Shown: one piece after another, positions 29,185-38,106 of the stretch
Layout: each line of letters begins with the position of its first letter
How positions within the stretch are numbered: position 1 is the first letter of the stretch
NCBI RefSeq assembly: GCF_011752045.1
Contig: NZ_JAAKXW010000001.1
Location: 1,054,001 to 1,118,000, forward strand
Length of the DNA: 64,000 nucleotides
Source: Microbacterium hydrocarbonoxydans
Lineage (GTDB): Bacteria > Actinomycetota > Actinomycetes > Actinomycetales > Microbacteriaceae
Direction: 5' to 3'
The notes under the pieces: model-generated
Told to the model about the DNA's origin: nothing
The model's database searches: none
Seen by the model: the letters and a program-made list of their open reading frames with translations, nothing else
Program-made: the position numbers and the translations under genes

Positions 29185-30287
29185 TTGGTCCTCCGATAGA
29201 AAGGCAGGGCGGTCACGGTCGCGGGGATCTTCGTCCCCCGCACATCAAGGAATACTGCGGTTCCCTCTTCCGCGGAAGACGGGTCGACGTAGGCCATCGC
29301 GATGGGGTGGCCCAGCGTCGGGCTCAGGGCGCCGCTGGTGATCTCGCCGAGCACGGTGCCGTCCTCGGACACCACGGCGTAGCCGGCGCGGCCGGCGCGC
29401 TTTCCCTCCGCGGCGAGGCCGACGAGCACGGGGGCGTCGGATGCCGCCTCGATGCCGTCCCTGCCGACGAAGCGCTCCTTCGCGGTGACGACGACGCGGC
29501 CGAGGCCCGCCTGCACCGGCTTGGTGTCCAGCGTCAGCTCGTGGCCGTAGAGGGGCATGCCGGCCTCGAGACGGAGGGTGTCGCGGGCGGCGAGACCGGC
29601 CGGCACGAGGCCCTGCGGCTCGCCTGCGGCGAGCACGGCATCCCACAGCGCGGTGGCGTCCTCGGCTGCGACGAGCAGCTCGAAGCCGTCCTCGCCGGTG
29701 TAGCCGGTGCGGGCGAGCAGGAGGGGCTTGCCGGCGAAGGTGGCCGAGGCCCAGGCGTAGTACCTCTGCTCGGACCAGGGGATGCTGACCTCGTCGATGC
29801 CGGCGGTCGCGGCGAGGATGGCCTCTGCGTTCGGACCCTGCACGGCGATGAGCGCATAGTCGTCGGAGACGTCGACGACGTCGACCTCGAAGCCGTCGGT
29901 GCGCGCGGAGAGCGCCTCGCGGACGGCATCCCGGTTGCCGGCGTTGGAGATGATGAGGAAGTCGTCGTCCTGCAGCCGGTAGACGATGACGTCGTCGACG
30001 ATGCCGCCGGTCTCGGCGAGCAGCAGCGAGTACTTCGCCTTGCCCACGGCGAGCGCCGAGAGCCGGCCGGCCAGCGCGTAGTCGAGGTAGTCCGCGGCGC
30101 CGGCGCCGCGGACGGTGAACTCGGCCATGTGCGAGATGTCGAAGATGCCGGCGCCCTGGCGGACGGCGTGGTGCTCGGCGAGGTCGGACGTGTAGCGCAC
30201 CGGCATCTGCCAGCCGCCGAAGTCGGTGAAGGACGCGCCGAGAGCCTCGTGGCGCTCGCGCAGCGGGGTGTAGCGGGGTTCGGACAT
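29181..30287 (-). CDS. gcvT: Aminomethyltransferase, T-protein
   Basis: 368 residues from ATG 30287 ([18 protein letters not shown]), preceded by GGGAG. T-protein segments are [20 protein letters not shown], and [15 protein letters not shown]. It releases ammonia and transfers the methylene group to tetrahydrofolate. The open frame continues upstream, but that part is riboswitch RNA and is not translated. Confidence 0.95.
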   Translation of the reverse strand: MSEPRYTPLRERHEALGASFTDFGGWQMPVRYTSDLAEHHAVRQGAGIFDISHMAEFTVRGAGAADYLDYALAGRLSALAVGKAKYSLLLAETGGIVDDVIVYRLQDDDFLIISNAGNRDAVREALSARTDGFEVDVVDVSDDYALIAVQGPNAEAILAATAGIDEVSIPWSEQRYYAWASATFAGKPLLLARTGYTGEDGFELLVAAEDATALWDAVLAAGEPQGLVPAGLAARDTLRLEAGMPLYGHELTLDTKPVQAGLGRVVVTAKERFVGRDGIEAASDAPVLVGLAAEGKRAGRAGYAVVSEDGTVLGEITSGALSPTLGHPIAMAYVDPSSAEEGTAVFLDVRGTKIPATVTALPFYRRTK

Positions 30288-30340
30288 GGAGTTCTCCCGG
30301 GCTGGGTCGGGCGGAACGGCGACGCCGCCGCTCCTCGGAA

Positions 30341-30615
30341 CTCCCCCTCTGTCATGGGCCTGAGAGCTTCGCCCAGGGACTGGGCTTTCACCGTCGGCGG
30401 ATCTCATGCGAGGAAGACAGGTGGGAGACTCGCGGAACTCGTCTCACCAGGGTTTCGACTCGGGCGTGGACGCCCTCGCTCAACCCGATTTCTTGCTTCG
30501 CTCGAAATCGCTTTTCAGAGTGGCCGGAACCGCGCGGTACGCGTACCTGAGAGATTGGCGGGGAGGCTTGCTCCTTCGGTGCCCGGCTGCGTTCGCCGGG
30601 GCTCTCCCGCGTGGG
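30341..30615 (-). ncRNA. Tandem glycine riboswitch
   Basis: On the minus strand aptamer 1 (about 30520-30612) shows GCGGGAGAG, the conserved CACCGAAGGAGCAA and CTCTCAGGTA. Aptamer 2 (30341-30520) starts with CTCTG (30516-30520), pairing with CAGAG (30347-30351), and contains CGACGGTGAAAGCC and GCTCTCAGGCC followed by GACAGAGGGGGAG. These match the glycine riboswitch core. It would raise gcvTHP expression when glycine is high. The second aptamer holds ~100 nt of extra hairpins (30420-30510). The whole gene-free stretch 30288-30673 is this RNA and its promoter. Confidence 0.9.
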
Positions 30616-30644
30616 TCATACGGCCTGTGTTCGGTTGTGCACCC

Positions 30645-30650
30645 AGTCTA
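30645..30650 (-). promoter_or_regulatory. -10 TAGACT of riboswitch-gcvTHP transcript
   Basis: The minus-strand TAGACT lies ~30 nt before the riboswitch start. It is back to back, 10 bp apart, with the -10 (TAGGCT) of the NUDIX regulator. Confidence 0.6.
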
Positions 30651-30660
30651 GCGGTTCGCC

Positions 30661-30666
30661 TAGGCT
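30661..30666 (+). promoter_or_regulatory. -10 TAGGCT of nrtR, leaderless
   Basis: TAGGCT is followed by 7 nt and GTG 30674. Confidence 0.55.
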
Positions 30667-30673
30667 CATCTGT

Positions 30674-31339
30674 GTGACTGTGGAGGCCGGCGAGAACGAC
30701 GCGATCCGCGTCGGCGTCTCCACCGTGATCTTCTCCCTGCGGTCGGCTCCCGACGGCGACCGGCTCATGCTGCCGCTGGTGCGGCGGACGCGCGAGCCCC
30801 ACCTGGGGATGTGGGCCCTTCCCGGCGGCTGGCTCGACCCCGCCGAGGATCTGGACGCCGCGGCATCCCGCACCCTCGCCGAGACCACCGCGCTGGCGCC
30901 GAGCTACCTGGAGCAGCTGTACACCTTCGGCGCGGTCGATCGCGCGCCGTCGCGCGCGATCGCCATCGTCTACTGGGCGCTGCTGCGCTCCGACCTGGTG
31001 GACGCGCAGCGCGCGGTCGAAGACGCCCCGGAGAACGTCGAGTGGTTCGACGCCGACGACCTGCCGGAGCTGGCGTTCGATCATGGGCGGATCGCCGAGT
31101 ACGCGCTGTGGCGCCTGCGCAACAAGGTGGGGTACAGCACCATCGCGGCCGGGCTCCTGCCCGATGAGTTCACGCTGACCGAGCTGCGCGAGGTGTACGA
31201 GGCGGTGCTCGGCCGGAGGCTCGACCCGTCGAACTTCCGGCGTCTGCTCGAGGGAAGCGACGAGCTCGTGCCGACCGAGTCGTTCCGCACGGGCAAGCAC
31301 CGTCCGGCCCGGCTGTACCGGTACAACGGGAGCGCGTGA
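30674..31339 (+). CDS. nrtR: NrtR-like NUDIX transcriptional regulator of NAD synthesis
   Basis: 221 residues. The N-terminal NUDIX fold has a degenerate Nudix box (GGWLDPAEDLDAAASRTLAET, lacking the REUXEE catalytic Glu pair). The C-terminal ~75 residues form a winged helix (LRNKVGYSTIAAGLLPDEFTLTELREVYEAVLG, FRRLLEGSDELV). This is the NrtR layout: a repressor that responds to ADP-ribose or related metabolites. The neighbour nadA-nadB-nadC supports it. GTG 30674 is the start. Confidence 0.85.
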   Translation: MTVEAGENDAIRVGVSTVIFSLRSAPDGDRLMLPLVRRTREPHLGMWALPGGWLDPAEDLDAAASRTLAETTALAPSYLEQLYTFGAVDRAPSRAIAIVYWALLRSDLVDAQRAVEDAPENVEWFDADDLPELAFDHGRIAEYALWRLRNKVGYSTIAAGLLPDEFTLTELREVYEAVLGRRLDPSNFRRLLEGSDELVPTESFRTGKHRPARLYRYNGSA

Positions 31340-31360
31340 GCCGTCGGGAAGTCCCACCGA

Positions 31361-31389
31361 TTGCAGTTCTGGTCATTTCGACATAATCT
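31361..31389 (+). promoter_or_regulatory. nad operon promoter
   Basis: -35 TTGCAG (31361-31366), 17-nt spacer, -10 TAATCT (31384-31389). Good match to the housekeeping sigma consensus. The start site would be near 31396. Confidence 0.65.
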
Positions 31390-31422
31390 GTTGGCAGGCA
31401 GTAAATGTCACGACGACCAGAA
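31367..31422. repeat. Inverted repeat over the nad promoter, candidate NrtR operator
   Basis: TTCTGGTC (31367-31374) pairs with GACCAGAA (31415-31422), and GACAT (31380-31384) pairs with ATGTC (31405-31409). The symmetric arms flank the -10 element and the start site. It may be the operator, or a leader hairpin. Confidence 0.5.
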
Positions 31423-31434
31423 GGCGGCTTCCCG

Positions 31435-32757
31435 ATGCCCACGTCCTCGCTCCCCCTGCTCGACGCGTCGGTCGACCACGCGATCCAGGCGATCGTCTCG
31501 GGTGCGTCCACGGACGCCACCTGCAGCACCGACCTCGCCGCCGGCCCCTGGGACTTCGACGCCCGCCCCGGCTACGGCCCTGGCTCCTCGATGGGCGACG
31601 TCATCCCCACCGGCGCCCCTCGGCAGGGCGAGCTCCCCGCCGCCTACCGTGAGGCGAGCGAGGAGGAACTCGACTCCCGCATCCGCGCCGCCAAGGCGAC
31701 CCTGGGCGACCGTGTCGTGATCCTCGGGCACTTCTATCAGCGCGAGGAGGTCGTGAAGCACGCCGACTACGTCGGGGACTCCTTCCAGCTCGCCACCGCC
31801 GCGAAAGGCCGGGCGGATGCCGAGGCCATCGTTTTCTGCGGCGTGCACTTCATGGCCGAGACCGCGGATCTCCTCTCCACACCGGAGCAGGCGGTCATCC
31901 TCCCCAACCTCGCCGCCGGGTGCTCGATGGCGGACATGGCCGACATCGACCAGGTCGAGGACTGCTGGGAGCAGCTCGCCGAGATCTACGGCGACATGGA
32001 TGCTCCGGACGAGGACGGCCGCGTGCCCGTCATCCCGGTCACCTACATGAACTCCTCGGCCGCGATCAAAGGCTTCGTCGGACGCCACGGCGGGATCGTC
32101 TGCACCTCGTCGAACGCGCGGACCGTGCTCGAGTGGGCGTTCGAACGCGGACGGCGCGTGCTGTTCTTCCCCGATCAGCACCTGGGCCGCAACACCGCCA
32201 AGGCGATGGGCGTGCCCCTGGAGCGGATGCCGATGTGGAACCCGCGCAAGCCGCTCGGCGGCTCCGCCGAGACGGACCTGCTCGACGCGCAGGTGATCCT
32301 CTGGCACGGCTTCTGCTCGGTGCACCGCCGGTTCACGGTCGCCCAGATCGAGCAGGCGCGCGCAGAGCATCCCGGCGTTCGCGTCATCGTGCACCCGGAG
32401 TGCCCGATGGAGGTCGTCGATGCGGCCGATGAGGCGGGATCGACCGACTACATCCGGCGCGCGATCGACGCCGCGACGGCGCCTGCCACGTTCGCGATCG
32501 GCACCGAGATCAACCTCGTCCGCCGGCTGGCCGCCCAGTACCCGCAGCACGAGATCTTCTGCCTCGACCCGGTCGTGTGCCCGTGCTCCACGATGTACCG
32601 CATCCACCCCGGCTACCTCGCCTGGGTGCTCGAGGAGCTCGTCGCCGGACGCACGCCGAACCGCATCACCGTGCCGGCGGACGTCGCCGATCCGGCTCGG
32701 GTGTCGTTGGAGCGGATGCTCGCGGCGAAGCCCCCGGCCGCTGCGGGGCCACGATGA
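31435..32757 (+). CDS. nadA: Quinolinate synthase A
   Basis: 440 residues from ATG 31435 (MPTSSLPLLDASVDHAI). An in-frame ATG at 31405 lies inside the inverted repeat and is less likely. Seen: GHFYQREEVVKHADYVGDSFQLA, FCGVHFMAETADLL, HPECPMEVVDAADEAG and CLDPVVCPCSTMYRIHP; the Cys residues bind the [4Fe-4S] cluster. It condenses iminoaspartate and dihydroxyacetone phosphate to quinolinate. Its stop overlaps nadB (ATGA). Confidence 0.94.
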   Translation: MPTSSLPLLDASVDHAIQAIVSGASTDATCSTDLAAGPWDFDARPGYGPGSSMGDVIPTGAPRQGELPAAYREASEEELDSRIRAAKATLGDRVVILGHFYQREEVVKHADYVGDSFQLATAAKGRADAEAIVFCGVHFMAETADLLSTPEQAVILPNLAAGCSMADMADIDQVEDCWEQLAEIYGDMDAPDEDGRVPVIPVTYMNSSAAIKGFVGRHGGIVCTSSNARTVLEWAFERGRRVLFFPDQHLGRNTAKAMGVPLERMPMWNPRKPLGGSAETDLLDAQVILWHGFCSVHRRFTVAQIEQARAEHPGVRVIVHPECPMEVVDAADEAGSTDYIRRAIDAATAPATFAIGTEINLVRRLAAQYPQHEIFCLDPVVCPCSTMYRIHPGYLAWVLEELVAGRTPNRITVPADVADPARVSLERMLAAKPPAAAGPR

Positions 32758-34250
32758 ACGTCATCGTCGTCGGCTCGGGGATCGCAGGACTGACCGCAGC
32801 ACTGCACGCGCATGAGGGCGGGCACCGGGTCACGCTCGTCACCAAGGGCGCGCTCGGCGACGGCTGCACGGGCTACGCCCAGGGCGGCGTCGCCGGGATC
32901 TACGGCCCCGGGGACTCCGCGGCACAGCACGCGTCCGACACGCTCGACGCGGGCGCGGGCCTGTCGGATGCCGCCGCCGTCGCCGTGCTCGTGCAGGAGG
33001 GCGCCGACCGCATCGCAGAGCTGATCGCGCGCGGCGTCGCCTTCGATCGGGGCGCCGACGGCGAGCTCCTGCTGGGCCGTGAGGCCGCGCACAGCCACGC
33101 GCGCATCGTGCACGCGGGCGGCGACGCGACCGGCGCAGTCATCTCGCGCGCCCTGGTCTCCGCGGTCAGGGCGACCACGATCGCCGTGCACGAGCGGGCC
33201 TTCCTCGTCGATCTCGTCGTGACCGATGGCGCGGCGCGCGGCATCCGGATCCTGGCGGGCGGAGAGGTCTCCGAGCTGCACGCCGACGCCGTGATCCTGG
33301 CGACCGGCGGCGCGGGGCAGCTGTACGCGCACACGACCAACCCTCTCGGCGCAACCGGAGACGGCATCGCCGCGGCCCTGCGCGCGGGAGCGGCGGTCGC
33401 GGACCTGGAGTTCGTCCAGTTCCACCCCACCATCCTCGCCGCGGGTCCGGCGTTCCTCATCTCCGAGGCCGTGCGCGGCGAGGGCGCGACGCTCATCGAC
33501 GACGAAGGGCGCCGCTTCACCTTCGACAGCCACCCCGACGGGGAGCTCGCCCCGCGCGACGTCGTGTCGCGCGCCATCGCCAGGCAGGCCGCCGCGCAGG
33601 GATCCCCGGTGCGGCTCGACGCCACGATGCTGGGTGCGGAGAGGCTGCGCCGCCGGTTCCCGACGATCGACCGCGTGACCCGCGAGCGCGGCTTCGACTG
33701 GGCCGCGGAGCCGATCCCGGTGACGCCCGCGGAGCATTACCTCATGGGCGGCGTCGTCACCGACCTCGACGGCCGCACGAGCATCCCCGGCGTCTTCGCG
33801 GTGGGCGAGGTCGCTCGCACCGGCGTGCACGGCGCGAACCGGCTGGCGTCCAACTCGCTGCTCGAGGGTGCCGTGTTCGGCGCCCGCGCGGCGGCGGCCC
33901 TGGGCAGTCCCGCGCTCCCGTATGAGTTCGTGTCGCCGCCGAGCCGTTTCCGCGACCGGAACTCATACCGGAGCGGGGCTCCGGCCGTCCGGTTCGGCAG
34001 GGACGCGCTCCAGCGGCTGATGTGGGACGAGGTCGGGCTGCTGCGCACGAGCGAAGGGCTCGCCCGCGCCGCCGAGACGATCCGCGGCTGGCGAGCCGCC
34101 GCATCCGCGCCCGCCACCCTCGCCGAGCACGAGGACGCGAACCTGCTCCTGCTCGCCGAGGCCACGGCATCCGCCGCACTCGCCCGCACCGGCAGCGTCG
34201 GCGCGCACTACCTCGAACCCGCCACGGAACCCGTCCTGGAGACCGTCTGA
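32754..34250 (+). CDS. nadB: L-aspartate oxidase
   Basis: 498 residues, FAD-dependent. GSGIAGLTAALHA (dinucleotide-binding), GCTGYAQGGVAG, and HGANRLASNSLLEGAVFG near the C-terminal third; a succinate-dehydrogenase-like C-domain follows. It oxidises aspartate to iminoaspartate for NadA. Translationally coupled on both sides: ATGA with nadA and TGATG with nadC. Confidence 0.94.
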   Translation: MNVIVVGSGIAGLTAALHAHEGGHRVTLVTKGALGDGCTGYAQGGVAGIYGPGDSAAQHASDTLDAGAGLSDAAAVAVLVQEGADRIAELIARGVAFDRGADGELLLGREAAHSHARIVHAGGDATGAVISRALVSAVRATTIAVHERAFLVDLVVTDGAARGIRILAGGEVSELHADAVILATGGAGQLYAHTTNPLGATGDGIAAALRAGAAVADLEFVQFHPTILAAGPAFLISEAVRGEGATLIDDEGRRFTFDSHPDGELAPRDVVSRAIARQAAAQGSPVRLDATMLGAERLRRRFPTIDRVTRERGFDWAAEPIPVTPAEHYLMGGVVTDLDGRTSIPGVFAVGEVARTGVHGANRLASNSLLEGAVFGARAAAALGSPALPYEFVSPPSRFRDRNSYRSGAPAVRFGRDALQRLMWDEVGLLRTSEGLARAAETIRGWRAAASAPATLAEHEDANLLLLAEATASAALARTGSVGAHYLEPATEPVLETV

Positions 34251-35101
34251 TGCTCACCGCCGCCACCATCGCCCGTGTCGTCGGCGCGGCCCTGGAGGAG
34301 GACGCCCCCTGGGGCGACCTCACCAGCACGACCCTGCTGCCGGCGGACGCCACCGCCACCGCCGACCTCGTCGCGCGCGAGTCGGGGGTGTTCAGCGGCG
34401 GCGAGGTGTTCAGCGCCGCGTTCGCGCTCACCGACCCGTCCCTCGTCGTCGACGTCCACGTGGGCGACGGTGACGCCTTCGCCCCCGGCGACGTGCTCGC
34501 CTCCGTGTCCGGCTCCGCGCGCAGCATCCTCACGGCGGAGCGCATCGCGCTGAACTTCACCCAGCGCATGAGCGGCATCGCCACCCTGACCGCCGCCTAC
34601 GTGCGGGCGATCGAGGGCACCTCGGCGCGCATCGCCGACACGCGCAAGACGACTCCCGGGCTGCGCGCCTTCGAGCGCCACGCGGTCGTCTCGGGCGGCG
34701 GGCACAACCACCGGTACTCGCTGTCGGATGCCGTGATGGCGAAGGACAACCACCTCGCCGTGCTGCAGCGCTCGGGGGCGGACCTCGCGACCGCCCTCCG
34801 CGAGGCGTTCGCGCAGCTCCCCCACACGACCCACGTGGTGGTCGAGGTCGACCGGCTCGACCAGATCCCCGCCGTGCTCGACGGCGGTGCGCACACGGTG
34901 CTGCTCGACAACTTCTCCCTCGACGACCTGCGCGCCGGGGTCGCGCTCATCGGCGACCGCGCGCAGGCCGAGGCCTCGGGCGGTGTGAACCTCGACACGG
35001 TCGCGGGCATCGCGGCGACCGGCGTCGACGTCATCTCGGTGGGTGCGCTCACGCACTCGGCCAGGGCCCTCGACCTGGGGCTCGACGTCCGGATCGACTG
35101 A
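34250..35101 (+). CDS. nadC: Nicotinate-nucleotide pyrophosphorylase (carboxylating)
   Basis: 283 residues, the normal length. RKTTPGLRAFERHAV and HNHRYSLSDAVMAKDNHLAV contain the phosphoribosyl- and quinolinate-binding basic residues. It converts quinolinate and PRPP to nicotinate mononucleotide. The start overlaps nadB by 1 nt. Confidence 0.94.
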   Translation: MLTAATIARVVGAALEEDAPWGDLTSTTLLPADATATADLVARESGVFSGGEVFSAAFALTDPSLVVDVHVGDGDAFAPGDVLASVSGSARSILTAERIALNFTQRMSGIATLTAAYVRAIEGTSARIADTRKTTPGLRAFERHAVVSGGGHNHRYSLSDAVMAKDNHLAVLQRSGADLATALREAFAQLPHTTHVVVEVDRLDQIPAVLDGGAHTVLLDNFSLDDLRAGVALIGDRAQAEASGGVNLDTVAGIAATGVDVISVGALTHSARALDLGLDVRID

Positions 35102-35105
35102 TCGC

Positions 35106-36245
35106 ATGCTCTACCTCGACCACGCCGCCACGTCCCCGGTCCGCCCGGAGGTGCTCGAGGCGATGCGCCCGTACCTCACGGGAGTGTTCGGCAATCCGTC
35201 GAGCCACCACACCGTCGGCGAGGCCGCGGCGAGCGCCCTGGAGGACGCCAGGGCCAGGGTCGCCCGCGTGCTCGGCATGCGCACCGGCGACGTCGTGTTC
35301 ACCGCCGGCGGCACCGAGGCGAACAACCTCGCGGTCAAGGGGATCGTGCTGGCCTCCCTGGCGCGCGGGCGACGGCACGTCGTCGTCTCCCCGATCGAGC
35401 ACGAATCGATCCTGGAGTCCGCCGCGTATCTGCAGCGCTTCCACGACGTGTCCGTCTCGTCCCCGGTCGTCGACGGTGCGGGGAGCATCACCCCCGAAGC
35501 GCTGTCCGGCGCGCTGCGCGAGGACACCGCACTGGTCACGTTCGGCCACGCGAACAACGAGATCGGAACGGTGCAGGATGCCGCCGCGCTGACGGCGGTC
35601 GCACGGGGCGCCGGCATTCCCGTGCATGTCGACGCGGTGCAGTCCGCCGGATGGCTGCCGCTCGACGCGATCGGCGCCGATGCCGTGTCGATCGCCGGGC
35701 ACAAGCTCGGCGCCCCCAAGGGCACCGGCGCACTGGCCGTCCGCGGACGCATCCCGCTCGAACCGCTGCTGCACGGCGGCGGCCAGGAGCGAGGCCGGCG
35801 CTCGGGCACCGAGAACGTCGCGGGAGCGGTCGCCCTGTCGACGGCCCTCGACCTCGCGGAGTCGGAGCGCGCGGAGAGCGCGGCCCGTGTGCGCGCGGCC
35901 ACCGAGCGGTTCATCGCGGGCGTGCTCGCCGCGGTGCCGGGGGCCGCCCTCACCGGGCATCCGGTCGATCGGCTGCCCGGCACCGCGAGCTTCACCTTCG
36001 CCGGGACGAGCGGCGAGGCCGTGCTGCTGGAGCTGGAGCGCCGGGGTGTGGTGTCGTCCAGCGGGTCGGCCTGCGCGGCCGGCAGCGACGAGCCCTCGCA
36101 CGTGCTTCTGGCGTGCGGCATCGCCCCCGAGGTCGCACAGACCTCCGTGCGCTTCACCTTCGGACGCGAGCCGCTCCCCGACGGCGCTCCCGAGCAGCTC
36201 GCCGCCCTGGTCGCAGCATCCGTGCGCGCCGTCTCCCTCCCCTGA
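35106..36245 (+). CDS. Cysteine desulfurase, NadS/NifS-like
   Basis: 379 residues, fold-type I PLP enzyme. HATSPVRPEVLEAM start, TAGGTEANNLAVKG, SIAGHKLGAPKGTGAL with the PLP lysine, and SSGSACAAGSDEPSHVL with the catalytic cysteine. It is 4 bp after nadC, so it is in the nad operon and probably supplies sulfur for the NadA cluster (NadS role). That role is inferred from position; it may also serve other Fe-S or thiolation needs. Confidence 0.88.
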   Translation: MLYLDHAATSPVRPEVLEAMRPYLTGVFGNPSSHHTVGEAAASALEDARARVARVLGMRTGDVVFTAGGTEANNLAVKGIVLASLARGRRHVVVSPIEHESILESAAYLQRFHDVSVSSPVVDGAGSITPEALSGALREDTALVTFGHANNEIGTVQDAAALTAVARGAGIPVHVDAVQSAGWLPLDAIGADAVSIAGHKLGAPKGTGALAVRGRIPLEPLLHGGGQERGRRSGTENVAGAVALSTALDLAESERAESAARVRAATERFIAGVLAAVPGAALTGHPVDRLPGTASFTFAGTSGEAVLLELERRGVVSSSGSACAAGSDEPSHVLLACGIAPEVAQTSVRFTFGREPLPDGAPEQLAALVAASVRAVSLP

Positions 36246-36308
36246 CCTCGCGGGAACTCGACGCACAGCCGACGCCGCCCGAGCGAGCACGTGCCGCGCG
36301 GTCGGCCA

Positions 36309-36314
36309 TAGACT
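36309..36314 (+). promoter_or_regulatory. -10 TAGACT of glycosyltransferase gene, leaderless
   Basis: TAGACT is followed by 6 nt and GTG 36321. Confidence 0.6.
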
Positions 36315-36320
36315 CGGCTG

Positions 36321-37268
36321 GTGACCGCTTCCGCCCCGATCGTGACGCTGATCGTCCCCGGTCGCGACATCGCCGCCTTCGCTCCCGCGGCGCTGAACTC
36401 CCTGCGCGCGCAGACGGAGACCCGCTGGCGGGCGGTCCTCATCGACGACGGCTCCGTCGACGGCACACGCGACCTCTTCACTGCGGCTGCGGCCGCCGAC
36501 CCGCGGTTCCGGATGCTGCGCAATGCCGAGCCGCGGGGTCTCGGCGCCGCGCGCAACCAGGGCCTCGACCTCGTCGACACCCCGTATCTCGGCTTCCTCG
36601 ACGGCGACGACGAGCTCGTGCCGACGGCCCTCGGCCGTCTCACCGGAACCCTCGAGCGCTCCGGGAGCGATTTCGCCGCCGCCGCGTACGTGCGCTCCCG
36701 CCACGACGGCGATGGATACCGCCCCGGCCGGGTGCAGCCCTGGGTCGTCGCCGCCACGTCCCCCGAGCGCCTCGGCACCACGATCGTCGAGCATCCGCAC
36801 GCCTCGGCGAACATCGTCGCCTGGTCGAAGGTCAGCCGGACCGAGTTCTGGCAGGATCTGCGCTTCCCCGAGCACGTCGCGTACGAGGATCAGATCGTCG
36901 CCCAGGAGATGTACACCCGAGCCCGCGCCTTCGACGTGATCCCCGACGCGCTCGTGCACTGGCGCCTCCGCGCCGACGGCAGCTCCATCACGCAGGGCAA
37001 GGCGAGGCTCGCCGTGCTCCGCGACTACCTGGCCGCTCTCCGCGGCGGCATCCGGGTGCTGCACGAGGCCGGGGCCGCCGCCGCGGTGACGGCACGGCTC
37101 GAGCTGATCCTGGCGATGGACGTGCCGCCGCTCGTCGAGATCGCCGCGACGCATCCCGACCCGGCCTACGCCGCAGAGCTCGATGCCTTCCTCGAGGAGC
37201 TCCGCGCCCTGCCGGAGTTCGCCGCCGCACGCCCGGACCCGACTCTCGCCGCCGCGCTCGCGTGGTGA
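36321..37268 (+). CDS. Glycosyltransferase family 2
   Basis: 315 residues with a GT-A fold start: VTLIVPGRDIAAFAPAALNSL, VLIDDGSVDGTRDLF (nucleotide-binding Asp), RGLGAARNQGLD and GFLDGDDELVP, where the DxD-type DGDD binds the metal. No transmembrane segment is evident. It likely adds a sugar to a cell-envelope or teichoic-type polymer, but the acceptor is unknown. The SDR gene begins 13 bp after its stop. Confidence 0.85.
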   Translation: MTASAPIVTLIVPGRDIAAFAPAALNSLRAQTETRWRAVLIDDGSVDGTRDLFTAAAAADPRFRMLRNAEPRGLGAARNQGLDLVDTPYLGFLDGDDELVPTALGRLTGTLERSGSDFAAAAYVRSRHDGDGYRPGRVQPWVVAATSPERLGTTIVEHPHASANIVAWSKVSRTEFWQDLRFPEHVAYEDQIVAQEMYTRARAFDVIPDALVHWRLRADGSSITQGKARLAVLRDYLAALRGGIRVLHEAGAAAAVTARLELILAMDVPPLVEIAATHPDPAYAAELDAFLEELRALPEFAAARPDPTLAAALAW

Positions 37269-37281
37269 CCTCAGGAGACCG

Positions 37282-38055
37282 ATGAACGACTATCTCGCAG
37301 ACCTCTTCTCCCTGGACGGACGCACGGCCGTGGTGACCGGCGGCAGCTCCGGCATCGGCCGGGGCATCGCCACCGCTCTCGCCCGCGCGGGTGCGGCGAC
37401 GGTGATCGTGGCGCGCGGGGAGGCGCGGATCGAGGCGACGGTGAAGGAGCTCGCCGAGGCCGGCTGCCGTGCGGCGGGTGTCGTCGGCGACCTCTCCACC
37501 CGAGACGGGATCCGCGCGACGGCGGAGGCGGCGGCCGAGCCGTTCGGCGAGCCCGACATCCTGGTGAACTCGGCCGGCATCAACATCCGTCCGCCCTACG
37601 CGGAGATCACCGAGGCCGACTGGGACGCCACGATGACCGTCAACGCCCTCGCCCCGTTCCTGCTCGGGCAGCGCTTCGCCCGGGGCATGGCGGAACGCGG
37701 CTACGGGCGTCTCATCCACATCAGCTCGCAGCAGGCGCACCGCGCCTTCGTCGGCAGCGGGGTCTACGGCGCCTCCAAGGGCGCGGTCGAGTCGCTGATG
37801 CGCTCAGAGGCCGAGGCATGGGGCGGCACCGGCGTCACCAGCAACACTCTCGTGCCCGGGTTCGTGCTCACGCCGCTGAACGCGCGCCTCCAGGAGGACA
37901 AGGCCCAGATCGCCGCCCTCGCCGCGCGCACGATGATCGGCCGCAACGGACTGCCAGAGGACTTCGCCGCGGCCGCCGTGTTCCTCGCAGGGGCCGGGTC
38001 TGCGTACATCACCGGCCACTCGCTCTTCGTCGACGGCGGGCTGTCGGTGCACTGA
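37282..38055 (+). CDS. SDR-family oxidoreductase
   Basis: 257 residues. Rossmann motif TGGSSGIGRGIA, NSAGINIR, catalytic Ser in ISSQQAH, and YGASK with catalytic Tyr and Lys. The NSAGI and HISSQQ forms resemble gluconate-5-dehydrogenase-type enzymes. AGGAGA lies before ATG 37282. The substrate is not known. Confidence 0.88.
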   Translation: MNDYLADLFSLDGRTAVVTGGSSGIGRGIATALARAGAATVIVARGEARIEATVKELAEAGCRAAGVVGDLSTRDGIRATAEAAAEPFGEPDILVNSAGINIRPPYAEITEADWDATMTVNALAPFLLGQRFARGMAERGYGRLIHISSQQAHRAFVGSGVYGASKGAVESLMRSEAEAWGGTGVTSNTLVPGFVLTPLNARLQEDKAQIAALAARTMIGRNGLPEDFAAAAVFLAGAGSAYITGHSLFVDGGLSVH

Positions 38056-38106
38056 CCCGCGCGAGAGTCCCGCCCGCAGCGGCCCGCGTCGCGGCGCATC
38101 CGGCCG

